DNA of 64,000 nucleotides from Rubellimicrobium aerolatum (GTDB lineage: Bacteria; Pseudomonadota; Alphaproteobacteria; Rhodobacterales; Rhodobacteraceae): positions 1 through 64,000 of the forward strand of contig NZ_JAGGJP010000014.1 of NCBI RefSeq assembly GCF_017872975.1, written 5' to 3'. Position 1 is the stretch's first letter. Each line of letters opens with the position of its first letter. Positions 34,832-43,810 of the stretch are shown here, in pieces. The notes beneath the pieces are model-generated. The model did no database searches and was not told the DNA's origin. It worked only from the letters and a program-made list of their open reading frames with translations. A program made the position numbers and the translations under genes.

Positions 34832-35941
34832 ATGGGGATCGTCTCATGGATGGTAGAGTCCGCCGATGAGTTCATCGCCTCAGCGGCACAATCTTCATTC
34901 GCAGCTTTGGCGGAGGCGATGGGATCGATCTTCATAGTGGCCTCAACTCTTCTCATCATTCTAGTTCTGCTCAACTTCTCTCTCCAAACTCGGTCCATGG
35001 ACGGTCGCACAGCGATTTTGCTCGTTGTGCGTCTCATTCTTATCAACGCGTTCGCACTCAATTGGATTCAATTCAACACAGTCGCTTCCGCCCTCACTGA
35101 CGGCTTAGATCAGCTTGGTGGCGCCATGGTAGAGGCTGTTGGCGGGGCTGTACCCGAAGGAGCAGTCGGGTTTGCTGGAGCTTTTGACAACCTCATGGAC
35201 AGGCTTGCGCAATATTTGAACGCTGCCACAGAGGAGATGGGTTGGATGAGAGGTGCAGCCATCACCAGCATGGGCACTGCAATGATGGGGATCGTAGGTG
35301 CTCTAGCGGGTGGCGTTCTGATCTTCTCTAAGATCATGTTGGCCCTGTTGATCGGATTGGCACCTATAATGATTGCGACATCCATATTCGAAGCCACAAA
35401 GGACTACTTCCACCGCTGGCTATCAAATCTTGTTAGCTATGCGATGTTCCCGCTCGTCATCTCGGGCGTGATGGCCACAATCATCGGCATGGCCAACAGC
35501 TTGGTAAGTCGCATGGGCGATCCTACTGAAGCCGATAGCATTGGGGCTCTCCTACCATTTTTTGCCATGGTCTTTATGGCCACCGGCATGATCGCCGCGA
35601 TCCCGTTCATCGTGAAAGGTCTCTCCGGCAATATCATGATGGCGGCCGCGCCGAGCATGACGGGCGCCGCCGCAAGCCTGTTCTCCCAAGGTCGCGCGGG
35701 CGCCTCAGGGCTGTTCAACACCCGGGGCTATCAGGCCCGCTACGAGGCCGGTCGGGCCAGCGCCGCCGAGATGGCGGGGGCCGGGGCCCGACGAGCCCTC
35801 GACGCCGCCACCGCCGGCCGCGGCACGGGCCTGAACCGGGCCCACCTGATGACGGAGGCCATGGAGCGCAACAAGCGCCTGGACGCGGCGGGGATCACCG
35901 GACCGAGCAACCTCCGGCCCACGTCCAGCCGCGAACGCTGA
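34832..35941 (+). CDS. virB6: VirB6/TrbL-type polytopic membrane protein
   Basis: 369 aa with several membrane helices (IFIVASTLLIILVLLNFSL, ILLVVRLILINAFALN, MGIVGALAGGVLIFSKIML, FFAMVFMATGMIAAIPFIV). VirB6 forms the inner-membrane passage for DNA. It sits after virB11, not between virB5 and virB8 as in the Ti system. About the first 270 codons are clearly less GC-rich than the neighbours and the hydrophilic C-terminal ~100 residues return to high GC, suggesting a recombined segment. Confidence 0.88.
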   Translation: MGIVSWMVESADEFIASAAQSSFAALAEAMGSIFIVASTLLIILVLLNFSLQTRSMDGRTAILLVVRLILINAFALNWIQFNTVASALTDGLDQLGGAMVEAVGGAVPEGAVGFAGAFDNLMDRLAQYLNAATEEMGWMRGAAITSMGTAMMGIVGALAGGVLIFSKIMLALLIGLAPIMIATSIFEATKDYFHRWLSNLVSYAMFPLVISGVMATIIGMANSLVSRMGDPTEADSIGALLPFFAMVFMATGMIAAIPFIVKGLSGNIMMAAAPSMTGAAASLFSQGRAGASGLFNTRGYQARYEAGRASAAEMAGAGARRALDAATAGRGTGLNRAHLMTEAMERNKRLDAAGITGPSNLRPTSSRER

Positions 35942-35955
35942 CGCGCCCCGCCCGC

Positions 35956-38049
35956 TCAGGTGAGCTTGGAGGTCCGGCTTCGGGTCCGCGCCTCGTCCGC
36001 ATCCTCGCTGCTTCCGGACAGGTCGGACGCAATGCTGTCGATCTGCCGGATGACGCCTTTCAAGGTCTGGACCTCCTCCTCCGTGGCCACGACGGGACGA
36101 AGGGTGAGGGGCGCCGGAGGTTCGACCTGGGCGGATCGGGACCGGCGGGCGGACGGCGCCGCGACGGCGGCCTGGGGCTCAGGGGTCGCGGACAGCGGCC
36201 CCGACGCGATCCCGCCTTTGGGCGGGGGCGTTGGGGGTGACGCCGGCTCCTGAGGGGCGGTTTTCGCGGCGAGGGCCGCCTGCATCGCCTTGAAGTTGGC
36301 TTCGATCTGGGCGACCCGGCCGGACAAGAGGACGTTCTGCTCTTCGGCGGCTTCGGCCCGTTGACGCAACGCCACCACCTCCGCAACCGCCAAGGCATCC
36401 GGATCGGGGTAAGGCCAATCGCCGGCTTGGGCCGCGTGGACCGCCTTGAGCGTGACATCGTCGTAGTACTTGATGCGCTTCGCCCGGATCGGGTTCTGGG
36501 CGTCGATCACCACCACCACGTCGTCGAGGCTCATGGTCCGGGCCTGGTCCTCGGACAGGAGCGGCGCGTCTTCGGTCCGCTCGGTCAGGGTTCGGGACTT
36601 GAGGGCATGCGGACCCAAGGGCCGCGACTTGGAGATGACGCGCTTGGTCGTCATGCCCGTCGACGCGCTCAGCTCCTCGATGGTCTTGGGATCGGAGGGC
36701 GTGAGGTAGACCTTCACACCGGCGCCCCCTTGCAGGGACAGGCGCGTGTTCTCGCCGTAGATCTCGTCAAGCGCCGGGATGGTCTGCGTCACCAGCGCCA
36801 GATGCCCGCCGTAGCCGCGCAGCATCTTGATGGACTCGGCCACGATCGGCATCCGCCCGAGCCGGTCGAACTCGTCCAGCAGGATCATCACCCGCCAGGG
36901 CTCGTCGGGACCCGGCTTCTTGGCCTGCAGCGAGGCGATCAGGTCCGCAAAGAAGAGCCGGATCAGCGGAGCCAGCGGCCGCACCATGTCGGGCGCGACC
37001 TCCAGGTAGACGGCGTGCGGCGTGCGGCGAAGGTCGCGGAACGAGAAGTCGCTGGTGGCGGTGGCGGCCTGGATGGCCGGGTTGGCCCAGGCGTTGAGAC
37101 CGGCGGTCATCAGCACCGAGATGCAGGAGGTGAGAGTGTCGACGTTGGTCGAGCCCAGGTTCTCGAACAACAGATGCGCGGCCGGGTTCTTCACCTCGTT
37201 CGCAAGCTTGGCGTAGGCCCTCTGCTTGTCCCCGCCCGTGGCCGCGATCTGGTAGATCGCGCCCAGCGTGGGCGTGCCCCGCTCGAAGGCCAGCATGCCT
37301 GCGGCCACGAAGATGTCCATGGCCCCTTCCAGGAACCCGGCCGCCCCGGGGCTGTCGGTCTGGAGGAAGAGCCCGGCCGTCAGCCGCAGCTCCATCAGCT
37401 GCTGGTCGGGGTTCTTCAGCTCAAAGATGCGGCGCAGGGGGTTGTAGCGGTGGCTGGGCTTCCGGCTCCAGTCGGCGGGCGCGAAGCGGATGACGCGGTT
37501 GCCCATGGTCTGGCGCTGCCGGGCGGTCTCCATGAAGTTTTCGCCCTTCACGTCGAGCACCACGACGGAGCCCCGGAAGGTCAGGAGGTTCGGGATCACG
37601 AAGCCCACGCCCTTGCCCCGCCCCGTCGGCGCGACCAGGAGCGCGTGCGGGAACTCGGTGGACACGAGAAACGGCTGGCGGCTCTTGGGATCGCCGAGCT
37701 TGCCCAGGACGAAGCCTTGGCCGAGCGGCCCCAGGAAGCCGTGCCGCTTCATCTGCGCCCGGGTCTGCCACTGGGTGAGCCCGAACGTGGTGAGCTTCTC
37801 CTGCGCCACGACGCCCGTGAGGGCGAGCCCGAACAGCACGCATCCCCCCACCAGGGCGGCCGCGATCAGGAACTCGGTGGGCGCCCGCTCCCGCAACGCC
37901 GCGAAGTTGCGCAGGAAGAACAGGAAGTCGGGACTCTGGAGGGAGCCCCCGAACCGTTGCGTCAGGTAGGCGCTGGCCAGGGCGTAGCCAAAGCCCGCGC
38001 CCAGGAGCGAGAACGAAAGGCCGGCGGCAAGAACACGGCGCTTATCCAT
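35956..38049 (-). CDS. virD4: VirD4/TraG-type coupling protein
   Basis: 697 aa. Two N-terminal membrane helices (about 7-27, 60-80) precede the RecA-like domain with Walker A APTGRGKG (140-147) and Walker B MILLDEFDRLG (about 388-398). The C-terminal ~120 residues form a coiled coil and a Pro-rich, then acidic tail. It brings the relaxase-DNA complex to the VirB channel. It converges on virB6 (14 bp apart), and its start overlaps the end of the upstream gene by 8 bp. Confidence 0.93.
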   Translation of the reverse strand: MDKRRVLAAGLSFSLLGAGFGYALASAYLTQRFGGSLQSPDFLFFLRNFAALRERAPTEFLIAAALVGGCVLFGLALTGVVAQEKLTTFGLTQWQTRAQMKRHGFLGPLGQGFVLGKLGDPKSRQPFLVSTEFPHALLVAPTGRGKGVGFVIPNLLTFRGSVVVLDVKGENFMETARQRQTMGNRVIRFAPADWSRKPSHRYNPLRRIFELKNPDQQLMELRLTAGLFLQTDSPGAAGFLEGAMDIFVAAGMLAFERGTPTLGAIYQIAATGGDKQRAYAKLANEVKNPAAHLLFENLGSTNVDTLTSCISVLMTAGLNAWANPAIQAATATSDFSFRDLRRTPHAVYLEVAPDMVRPLAPLIRLFFADLIASLQAKKPGPDEPWRVMILLDEFDRLGRMPIVAESIKMLRGYGGHLALVTQTIPALDEIYGENTRLSLQGGAGVKVYLTPSDPKTIEELSASTGMTTKRVISKSRPLGPHALKSRTLTERTEDAPLLSEDQARTMSLDDVVVVIDAQNPIRAKRIKYYDDVTLKAVHAAQAGDWPYPDPDALAVAEVVALRQRAEAAEEQNVLLSGRVAQIEANFKAMQAALAAKTAPQEPASPPTPPPKGGIASGPLSATPEPQAAVAAPSARRSRSAQVEPPAPLTLRPVVATEEEVQTLKGVIRQIDSIASDLSGSSEDADEARTRSRTSKLT

Positions 38050-38935
38050 GGACGGCTCCCCGCAGCGCGTGGCCGTGGCGAAGGCGCTGCGCGTCGATCT
38101 GGGCGTCCACGAGGCGATCCAGAAGCCGGGCGTGCGCGGCCGACCCCTCGGTGGCCCGATCCGCCTCGAGGTAGGCCCGGGCCAGCTGGAGACGGTCGAG
38201 CGGCTCCGACGCGACCTCGGCCAACGCTCCGTCGTCGCCCTGAAGCAGGCGGTCGATCTGGTCGGGGGTGAGGCGGCGCTCGATCTCCTCCTGGAAGGCC
38301 CGCGCCTCCTCGCGCGAGGCGAAGGCCGGGGCGCGAGCGGACGCGTCGCGCAAGCGCTCGGCCACCACCCGGGCCACGGAGCCGCCTTGGGCGAACGCCT
38401 CCTCCTCGTTCACGGCGCGCTGGACGACGCCAGCGTCGGCGAGCAGATGGCGCAGGTCGCCCGATACCCGGGCGAAGCGATCCTCCAGCGCGGCCCGGGC
38501 GCTCGCGCGGCTCCGCTCGTCCGGGGCATCGAGGTCGTAGGCGCGGGCCAGGGCCTCCCAGTCCTTGCGGGTCCAGGTGGCCTCCAGATCGGCGCTCGCG
38601 GCCCCGATCCGCACGCGCGCCATCACCTCGTCGGCCGAGATCGGGGTGTCGCGCAGGAGAGCCTCCACCGCCGTCCGGACCTCGGGACCGTCCAGGCGAG
38701 CGAGACCGGCCGGATCGCGCGCGTGCTGCGAGTAGACGCCGAAGGATGAGGCGGGCAGGCGAGCCGCATCGCGCCGCTCGGGGTCGAGATGCCGGATCGA
38801 GGTCAGGACCTCATCCAGCCGTTGCTCCAGGGCCGGACGCGCGGCCGGAGCGGCGGCCGCGATCCGGGCTCGGGCGCTGTCCAGGCTCGCGTGGAACTGC
38901 CGGGTCAGGGTGTCTGGGGTGTCATCAGGGGCCAT
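38042..38935 (-). CDS. Free-standing paralogue of the relaxase C-terminal domain
   Basis: 297 aa from ATG 38935. Its body aligns by eye with the C-terminal ~300 residues of the neighbouring relaxase: LDEVLTSIRHLDPERRD vs LNTVLVSISHLNPLGRA, PISADEVMARVRIGAASADLE vs PLARAEILARLRLGAPNAALE, and LLDRLVDAQIDAQRLRHG vs VLDRLVDAQIDAQRLRQG. No catalytic motifs are present. It sits between relaxase and coupling protein, coupled to the latter, so it may act as an adaptor or competitor for relaxase docking. Function unknown. Confidence 0.75.
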   Translation of the reverse strand: MAPDDTPDTLTRQFHASLDSARARIAAAAPAARPALEQRLDEVLTSIRHLDPERRDAARLPASSFGVYSQHARDPAGLARLDGPEVRTAVEALLRDTPISADEVMARVRIGAASADLEATWTRKDWEALARAYDLDAPDERSRASARAALEDRFARVSGDLRHLLADAGVVQRAVNEEEAFAQGGSVARVVAERLRDASARAPAFASREEARAFQEEIERRLTPDQIDRLLQGDDGALAEVASEPLDRLQLARAYLEADRATEGSAAHARLLDRLVDAQIDAQRLRHGHALRGAVHG

Positions 38936-38964
38936 GGGACGGATCTCCTGGAGCGGGGAATGAG

Positions 38965-40800
38965 CTAGCGGCGCGTGAGGCCATGGCCGAGACCCTGCCG
39001 AAGGCGCTGCGCGTCGATCTGGGCGTCCACCAGGCGGTCGAGCACATGCGCGAGGGCGTTCGGTTGTGGCGCGGCGGGGTGGGCCTGGAGGTAGGCCTTG
39101 GCCAGGCACAAGCGGTCCAGGGCGCTGTCGGCCAGAGGGGCGAGGACCTCCTCGTCGCCGGCGTCGAGCCGGGCCAACTGGGCGGGCGTCAGGTGGCGCG
39201 CGACGGCGTGGCGGAACGCCTCGGCCTCTCCGGGGCTATCGAAGGCTGGGGCCGAGGCGCGAGCGTCACGGAGCCGCTCGGCGATGGCGGACAGGATGGC
39301 CAGGGAGGCCGCGGGAGCCGGGTCCGTCAGCGTCGATCCCGCGCCGTGGCGCCGGACGCCGGCGGCCGTCAGGGTCCGGGCCAGGGCGCCATGCACATGG
39401 TCGAGCCGGTCCAGCGTCCGGCTCCACCCGTCGGACCCGGACAGGTCGAGCCCGTCCTGGGCCGCGAGGCGGCGGGCGTCGGAGGCCAGCCACTGCCGCT
39501 CGAGAGCCGCGTTCGGGGCGCCGAGCCGCAGCCGGGCCAGGATTTCGGCCCGCGCCAGGGGGGTCGAGCGCAAGGCCGCGTCCACCGCCGCCCCGATCGC
39601 CGGATCGTCCAGCCGGTGGCGGGCGGACGGCTCGAGGGCCCGGTGGGAGTAGAGGCCCTCCGCGCTGGGGGGCTCCAGAAGCGAGGCGGAGGCGCGCCCG
39701 AGCGGGTTGAGGTGGCTGATCGACACGAGAACGGTGTTGAGCTCGTGCTGGTAACGGGGGCGCTCGGCCGGCTCGGCGGCGTGGATGCGCTCCTCGACGG
39801 CTCTCAAGCTTCGCGAAAGGTCGCGCAGGAGGTCGTCGAAGGAGGCTTGGTCGTAGGTCGCATAGATTCCGCCCTGGGGCAGGATGTGGCCGCCGCGCGC
39901 CAGGATCGCGCTGGCCTGGAGCAGGGCGTCGCTGACCTCCTCGAAGCCCGCGCGGCTCGCCTCGGCCGCGAGGTCCTGATAGGTCGAGCTGGCCAGGGCG
40001 ACCTGCTGGAGCGCCCGGTCGAGGCCGCGCCCGGCCCTCTCCCGCTCGACGGGCGCGCGCCGCTCGACGCGCGCGCGCTGCACTTCGACGCTGCGGGATC
40101 CGAAGGTGATCCGACCCCGGTCGAACCGCTCGGTGGCCTCCAGGCGCAACCCGAACCGGTCCCCCTGCTCCACCATCGCCTGCCGGAAGGCCTGATAGTT
40201 GAAGCGGTGGTCGCGCTTGAGGAAGAAGCGCTCCCCGTCCGGGCTTTGCCGGTTGACCACGATGTGGGCGTGGGGGTGGGCGCGATCGGTATGGACGGCC
40301 GCGATGTAGTCGAACCGGGCGCCCTGCCCTTGGAAGAAGCGGTCGCAGAGGCTCTCCACCACGTCGCGCACGTGCTCGGGCCGGGTGCCGATGGGAAACG
40401 ACATGAGCAGGTGGGAGGTGTGGCCGAGCTTGAGAGGCCGCGTGGTGTCCCACTGCCCCGAGAACCGCCGCGCCACCGCGTCGATGTCCGCGGCGCTCAG
40501 CACCCTGCGGCCGTCGTACTGCCCGCGGGCGTCGAAGACATGGGCCGACTTGGTGGTGAGATAGGTGAGCTGGTTGCGCAGCTGCGCGCGGGTGTGGCAG
40601 CCCCCCCTTCGGATGACCTTGAAGACCGCCGGGCTGTGACCGCGGGCGGCGCGCACCATCTGCGCGCGACGGTTCAGGACCCGCGACCCGGCCTCCGGAC
40701 CGAAGGCCCCCCCTGCCCCGCTTCCGCCGCGTCGCCCCCGCACGCGGCTCCAGCCGGTGTCGAACAGATCGGCGGCGGGGGACAGCTCAGGCCGTCTCAT
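38965..40800 (-). CDS. MOBP-type (VirD2/TraI-like) relaxase
   Basis: 611 aa. Motif I RNQLTYLTTKS carries the probable nicking Tyr80; motif III HTDRAHPHAHIVVNR (H170, D172, H175, H177, H179, N183) is the metal-binding three-His cluster of MOBP relaxases. After about residue 300 comes a large helical domain that recurs in the adjacent gene and probably includes the secretion signal. It nicks oriT and pilots the strand into the recipient. Its start overlaps the MobC-like gene by 14 bp. Confidence 0.92.
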   Translation of the reverse strand: MRRPELSPAADLFDTGWSRVRGRRGGSGAGGAFGPEAGSRVLNRRAQMVRAARGHSPAVFKVIRRGGCHTRAQLRNQLTYLTTKSAHVFDARGQYDGRRVLSAADIDAVARRFSGQWDTTRPLKLGHTSHLLMSFPIGTRPEHVRDVVESLCDRFFQGQGARFDYIAAVHTDRAHPHAHIVVNRQSPDGERFFLKRDHRFNYQAFRQAMVEQGDRFGLRLEATERFDRGRITFGSRSVEVQRARVERRAPVERERAGRGLDRALQQVALASSTYQDLAAEASRAGFEEVSDALLQASAILARGGHILPQGGIYATYDQASFDDLLRDLSRSLRAVEERIHAAEPAERPRYQHELNTVLVSISHLNPLGRASASLLEPPSAEGLYSHRALEPSARHRLDDPAIGAAVDAALRSTPLARAEILARLRLGAPNAALERQWLASDARRLAAQDGLDLSGSDGWSRTLDRLDHVHGALARTLTAAGVRRHGAGSTLTDPAPAASLAILSAIAERLRDARASAPAFDSPGEAEAFRHAVARHLTPAQLARLDAGDEEVLAPLADSALDRLCLAKAYLQAHPAAPQPNALAHVLDRLVDAQIDAQRLRQGLGHGLTRR

Positions 40801-41359
40801 CCGGCCTCTCCTCGTGGAGGGTGGCCGCCACCACCACGTTGAGGGTCGCGCGCCGCGCCTCCGCGAGTTGACGCACCTGGTCGGCCACCTCGAACACCAC
40901 CGTCAGCGCCTCGCGGACCTCCGCGTGGGACCGGGCCGTATAGGGCAAGGCCTGCCCCTTGATCCGGGCCTCGTTGCAGGCCTTGGCGATCTGGTTGATG
41001 TTGCCGCCGATGCGGTTGACGGCCGCGCCCAGGCGCCGGAGCTGATCGGCCTCCTCCCCCTCAGTCACGAAGACCTCCCCCGCCGCGCGCACCAGGCGCT
41101 TGATCGCCTCGGACCGGCTGAGGCCATGCCGTCCGATGGTGGCCTCGAAGGCCCGCAGCTCGCGATCCGACACCCGCGCGCTGACCACATGCGTGGTGCC
41201 GTCGAGCACCGTCGACGCGTCCCCGACCTGCCGCGCCACGGCGTGGATCGTCTGGCGGCTGACGGCGAAGCGCGCCGCGAGGTCGCGCGCGCTCACCCCC
41301 CTCGCCCGCTCGCGGGCGATCTCCAAGCGCTGGCCGGGGGTCAAGCGGAGACGAGGCAT
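40787..41359 (-). CDS. MobC-like relaxosome accessory protein
   Basis: 190 aa. The N-terminal helix-turn-helix (GQRLEIARERARGVSARDLAARFAVSRQTIHAVA) is followed by the MobC/relaxosome signature: VSARVSDRELRAFEATIGRHGLSRSEAIKRLVRAA and LRRLGAAVNRIGGNINQIAKACNEA. Such proteins bind oriT and help the relaxase melt the nic region. The extra N-terminal domain may allow autoregulation at the adjacent intergenic region. Confidence 0.85.
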   Translation of the reverse strand: MPRLRLTPGQRLEIARERARGVSARDLAARFAVSRQTIHAVARQVGDASTVLDGTTHVVSARVSDRELRAFEATIGRHGLSRSEAIKRLVRAAGEVFVTEGEEADQLRRLGAAVNRIGGNINQIAKACNEARIKGQALPYTARSHAEVREALTVVFEVADQVRQLAEARRATLNVVVAATLHEERPDETA

Positions 41360-42001
41360 GGTGTAAAGTATACAGTGTTATTTCCCGCCAAATCTACGAC
41401 CGAGGCAGGCCTTCGCGCAAGCGGAGGTCGGAGGCGGTCGTAGTCCATGTCAGGCGGCCCCCAGGGGCCGCCTCGGCGCCGCCAGCGCCGACCCGACCGT
41501 TCAAAGGACGGCGCACCCCGAACGGCGGAAACCGGAGAGCGACTCCGGGACGTCGCACAGCCACCAGCACTCAGTTATGACCCTGTGCCGTCCAACGGAC
41601 CCCTGATGACGCACGGCACTCACCGAACAGCCATGACCAACGAGCCGCTAGCGACCAGCAATAAGTAACGAGCAGGAACCTTTAAGCGCCCGACACACAG
41701 GAATCAGGGGCCACGGACCAGCTATCAGCGATCCACTCACCGCGTGAAGCGCTTGCCGTCAAGCATTCCACTCAAGGCAGTTACCAATAAGCTGGACGCG
41801 ATCAGCATCCCGCATTTATCGTACAGCACACGGCGGTCCAAGACCGGCCCATGTGGGCCAGCTACAACAGCACCGCGCGGAGAGGACCGCAACCGACGGC
41901 AAGGGATGACCGATCAGCGGCCAGCAGCTAGGGTCCGGTCCGAGGCAGCAGGCGAGCCCCCAGTCCTGGCGCACAGACCGGGTCGGGGCGAGGAGTTCAG
42001 G
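41360..42001. other. Long non-coding region between mobC and virC1 (candidate oriT and control region)
   Basis: About 640 bp without a credible gene, with lower GC than its flanks and many CCAGC/ATCAGC words. It contains the inverted repeat at 41394-41443. Its position upstream of mobC-relaxase and divergent to virC1 is where oriT of MOBP plasmids normally lies. Confidence 0.5.
41394..41443. other. Candidate oriT inverted repeat
   Basis: CTACGACCG (41394-41402) and CGGTCGTAG (41435-41443) form a perfect 9-bp inverted repeat 35 bp upstream of the mobC start. It encloses CTTCGCGCAAGCG. A consensus YATCCTG nic motif was not found, so the nick position is unknown. Confidence 0.45.
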
Positions 42002-42721
42002 ATGGCGAACGACAACATGGTGGTGGTGGCCGCGGTGGCGCGCAAGGGCGGCTGCGGCAAGTCCACCCTCGTGAAGGCGCTGGCGAGCGCCGCGCTCGGG
42101 GCTGGCAAGTCGGTCCTGTTGATCGACACCGATCCGCAAGGCGATCTGGGCGGGTGGTTCGAGCGCGCGACGGAGCAGGGCATGGTGCCGGCCGGGGCGT
42201 CCTTCGCCCGGGCCCGGGACACCGAGGAGCTCGACGCCCGGATCAACGAGGCCTACGACGGCGACGCGACCGACTTCATCTTCATCGACACGGCCGGAAC
42301 GGCCGGAGCGTGGGCCGACCAGATCGCCATGCTGGCGGATTACCTGATCACGCCCGTGCTGGCCACGTCGAGCGACCTCGTGGTGGGGACGCAGACCGCT
42401 CAGTGGTTCCAGCGACTTCAGGAACGCGCCTCGCGCCCAGAGGACCTGCCCCCCCACCGCGTGGTCCTGACCCGCTTCCCCTCCAAGGCCACGAAGCTGG
42501 AGGTGGCGCTGGCCAAGAGGGCGCACGGGCTCTTTCCCGTCATCAACACGATCGTCCAGGACCGGGCCGCCTACAAGGAGATGGACGAGCGTGGGTTCCT
42601 GGGCGAGATCGCCCAAAGCTACCAAAGCCAGCCGAGCCCGTTGGAGCGCAACCGGGCCCGCCACTTCCAGGAGGCGTTGGTGGAAGCCATGGGCGTGCTC
42701 AACAACATCATGGAGAGGTAG
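42002..42721 (+). CDS. virC1: ParA-family ATPase, VirC1-like
   Basis: 239 aa from ATG 42002. The deviant Walker A KGGCGKST (residues 15-22) and DTDPQGDLGGWF and FIFIDTAGTAG motifs identify a ParA/MinD ATPase. Placement next to oriT with a VirC2-like partner points to VirC1, which in Ti plasmids delivers the relaxosome to the coupling protein at the pole; a partition role is also possible because parB lies 2.3 kb away. Confidence 0.85.
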   Translation: MANDNMVVVAAVARKGGCGKSTLVKALASAALGAGKSVLLIDTDPQGDLGGWFERATEQGMVPAGASFARARDTEELDARINEAYDGDATDFIFIDTAGTAGAWADQIAMLADYLITPVLATSSDLVVGTQTAQWFQRLQERASRPEDLPPHRVVLTRFPSKATKLEVALAKRAHGLFPVINTIVQDRAAYKEMDERGFLGEIAQSYQSQPSPLERNRARHFQEALVEAMGVLNNIMER

Positions 42722-42723
42722 GG

Positions 42724-43344
42724 ATGCCGCGGCCAGGAAAGACCTTCCAAGCCTTGTTGGGGAACGATCCGGACTACACGGAGTCCTTTGGGGTGAGCCG
42801 CTCCGGACCGCCCGCGCCGCCGGTCGACCATCCCCGGCCCCGGGCCGAGCCGAAGAAGACGGCTCCGGAGGCGGCCCCGGGGCCGCTCCAGCCTCACGCG
42901 GCCCCTGTCATCGCGCCGGCTCCGCCATCCGCAGCGCGCCCGGAGCCGGACCGGCGCGCCCCGGCTGCGAGCAAGGCGCCCGGCCCCAAGAAGGGGCGGG
43001 TGCAGATCTCGGTGGGGATCCGGCCGCTGGCCACGCAGGTGGAGCGCATCGCCGCCACGGGACTCCGGAAGCGCGACGTGCTGCAGGCCGCCTGGCGCAA
43101 GGCGGCCGCCGGCTATGTGGTGGGCGACGCCTACGTCGAGCCACGGGCCGTCGAGCGGGGCGGCGGCCGCGAGAACCTGTTCGACTCGACCTTGACGGTC
43201 GACGCCGGAGCGCTGGACGGCTTGGCGCGCGTCCATGATCCGCTGGGGGTCAAGGGCGCGTGGTGGCTGATCCGCGGACAGATCGAGCCGGCGTTCTGGG
43301 AGGCCGTGGACGACGTGCTGGCGCAGATCGCCAAGCGGACGTGA
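42724..43344 (+). CDS. VirC2-like DNA-binding protein
   Basis: 206 aa from ATG 42724, 2 bp after the ParA-like gene. A disordered Pro/Ala-rich N-half is followed by GRVQISVGIRPLATQVERIAATGLRKRDVLQAAWRKAAAGY, a ribbon-helix-helix-like region, and a C-terminal domain ending WEAVDDVLAQIAKRT. Size, disorder and partner match VirC2, which binds next to the T-DNA border/oriT. Recognition is by layout more than sequence. Confidence 0.6.
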   Translation: MPRPGKTFQALLGNDPDYTESFGVSRSGPPAPPVDHPRPRAEPKKTAPEAAPGPLQPHAAPVIAPAPPSAARPEPDRRAPAASKAPGPKKGRVQISVGIRPLATQVERIAATGLRKRDVLQAAWRKAAAGYVVGDAYVEPRAVERGGGRENLFDSTLTVDAGALDGLARVHDPLGVKGAWWLIRGQIEPAFWEAVDDVLAQIAKRT

Positions 43345-43399
43345 GCCGCAGGCCCTCACCAAGAGGGACCCCCACCGGCAGTCAAGCCAAGGACCGGCA

Positions 43400-43430
43400 G
43401 GGGGGAAGGAGTTCCGACCTCCTTCCCCCC
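43400..43430 (+). terminator. Hairpin after the virC-like operon
   Basis: GGGGGGAAGGA (43400-43410) pairs perfectly with TCCTTCCCCCC (43420-43430) around a 9-nt loop, 56 bp after the stop. No T-run. Confidence 0.5.
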
Positions 43431-43619
43431 GAAGCGGATTAGACAGGGCCGTGTCCTCGGGCTTCGCCCTGCGGGCCGCACCACCCCTGTCGAATCCGCT
43501 TCCCCCCCATCCTCTCGGCGCTCGCCGCTGGGGCAGGGGAGCAGCGCGGCTGCTCCCCGCCTCCCAGTTCAGGAGGAGCCGGTCCAGCCGCCGCACCCCA
43601 CAGCAACAGGTGGAACGGC

Positions 43620-43796
43620 ATGGCACGGCAGAAACGCAAGATCGGCACGATGATCCACACCATCAACGATCCCGTGACGGGCGAGGTCCTGGGCTGGCTT
43701 CTGCGCTGGGACACGGGCCAGGTGTCGCGGCTGATGAAGACCAAGGTGCCGCCCCTCCTGACGCCGGACCCCGATTCGGACGCGGACGAGCCATAG
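43620..43796 (+). CDS. Small protein of unknown function
   Basis: 58 aa: MARQKRKIGTMIHTINDPVTGEVLGWLLRWDTGQVSRLMKTKV followed by an acidic tail (TPDPDSDADEP). Good codon bias and a compact beta-like core suggest a real gene. It lies between the virC-like operon and convergent small regulators. No family recognised. Confidence 0.5.
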   Translation: MARQKRKIGTMIHTINDPVTGEVLGWLLRWDTGQVSRLMKTKVPPLLTPDPDSDADEP

Positions 43797-43810
43797 GGCA
43801 GGGGGCGGGA

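Noticed and set aside
36361-38271. Open frame opposite virD4
   Set aside because: Shadow of the coupling protein gene with no motif.
38746-40842. Open frame opposite the relaxase
   Set aside because: Shadow; the minus strand carries the HxDxxHxHxH relaxase.
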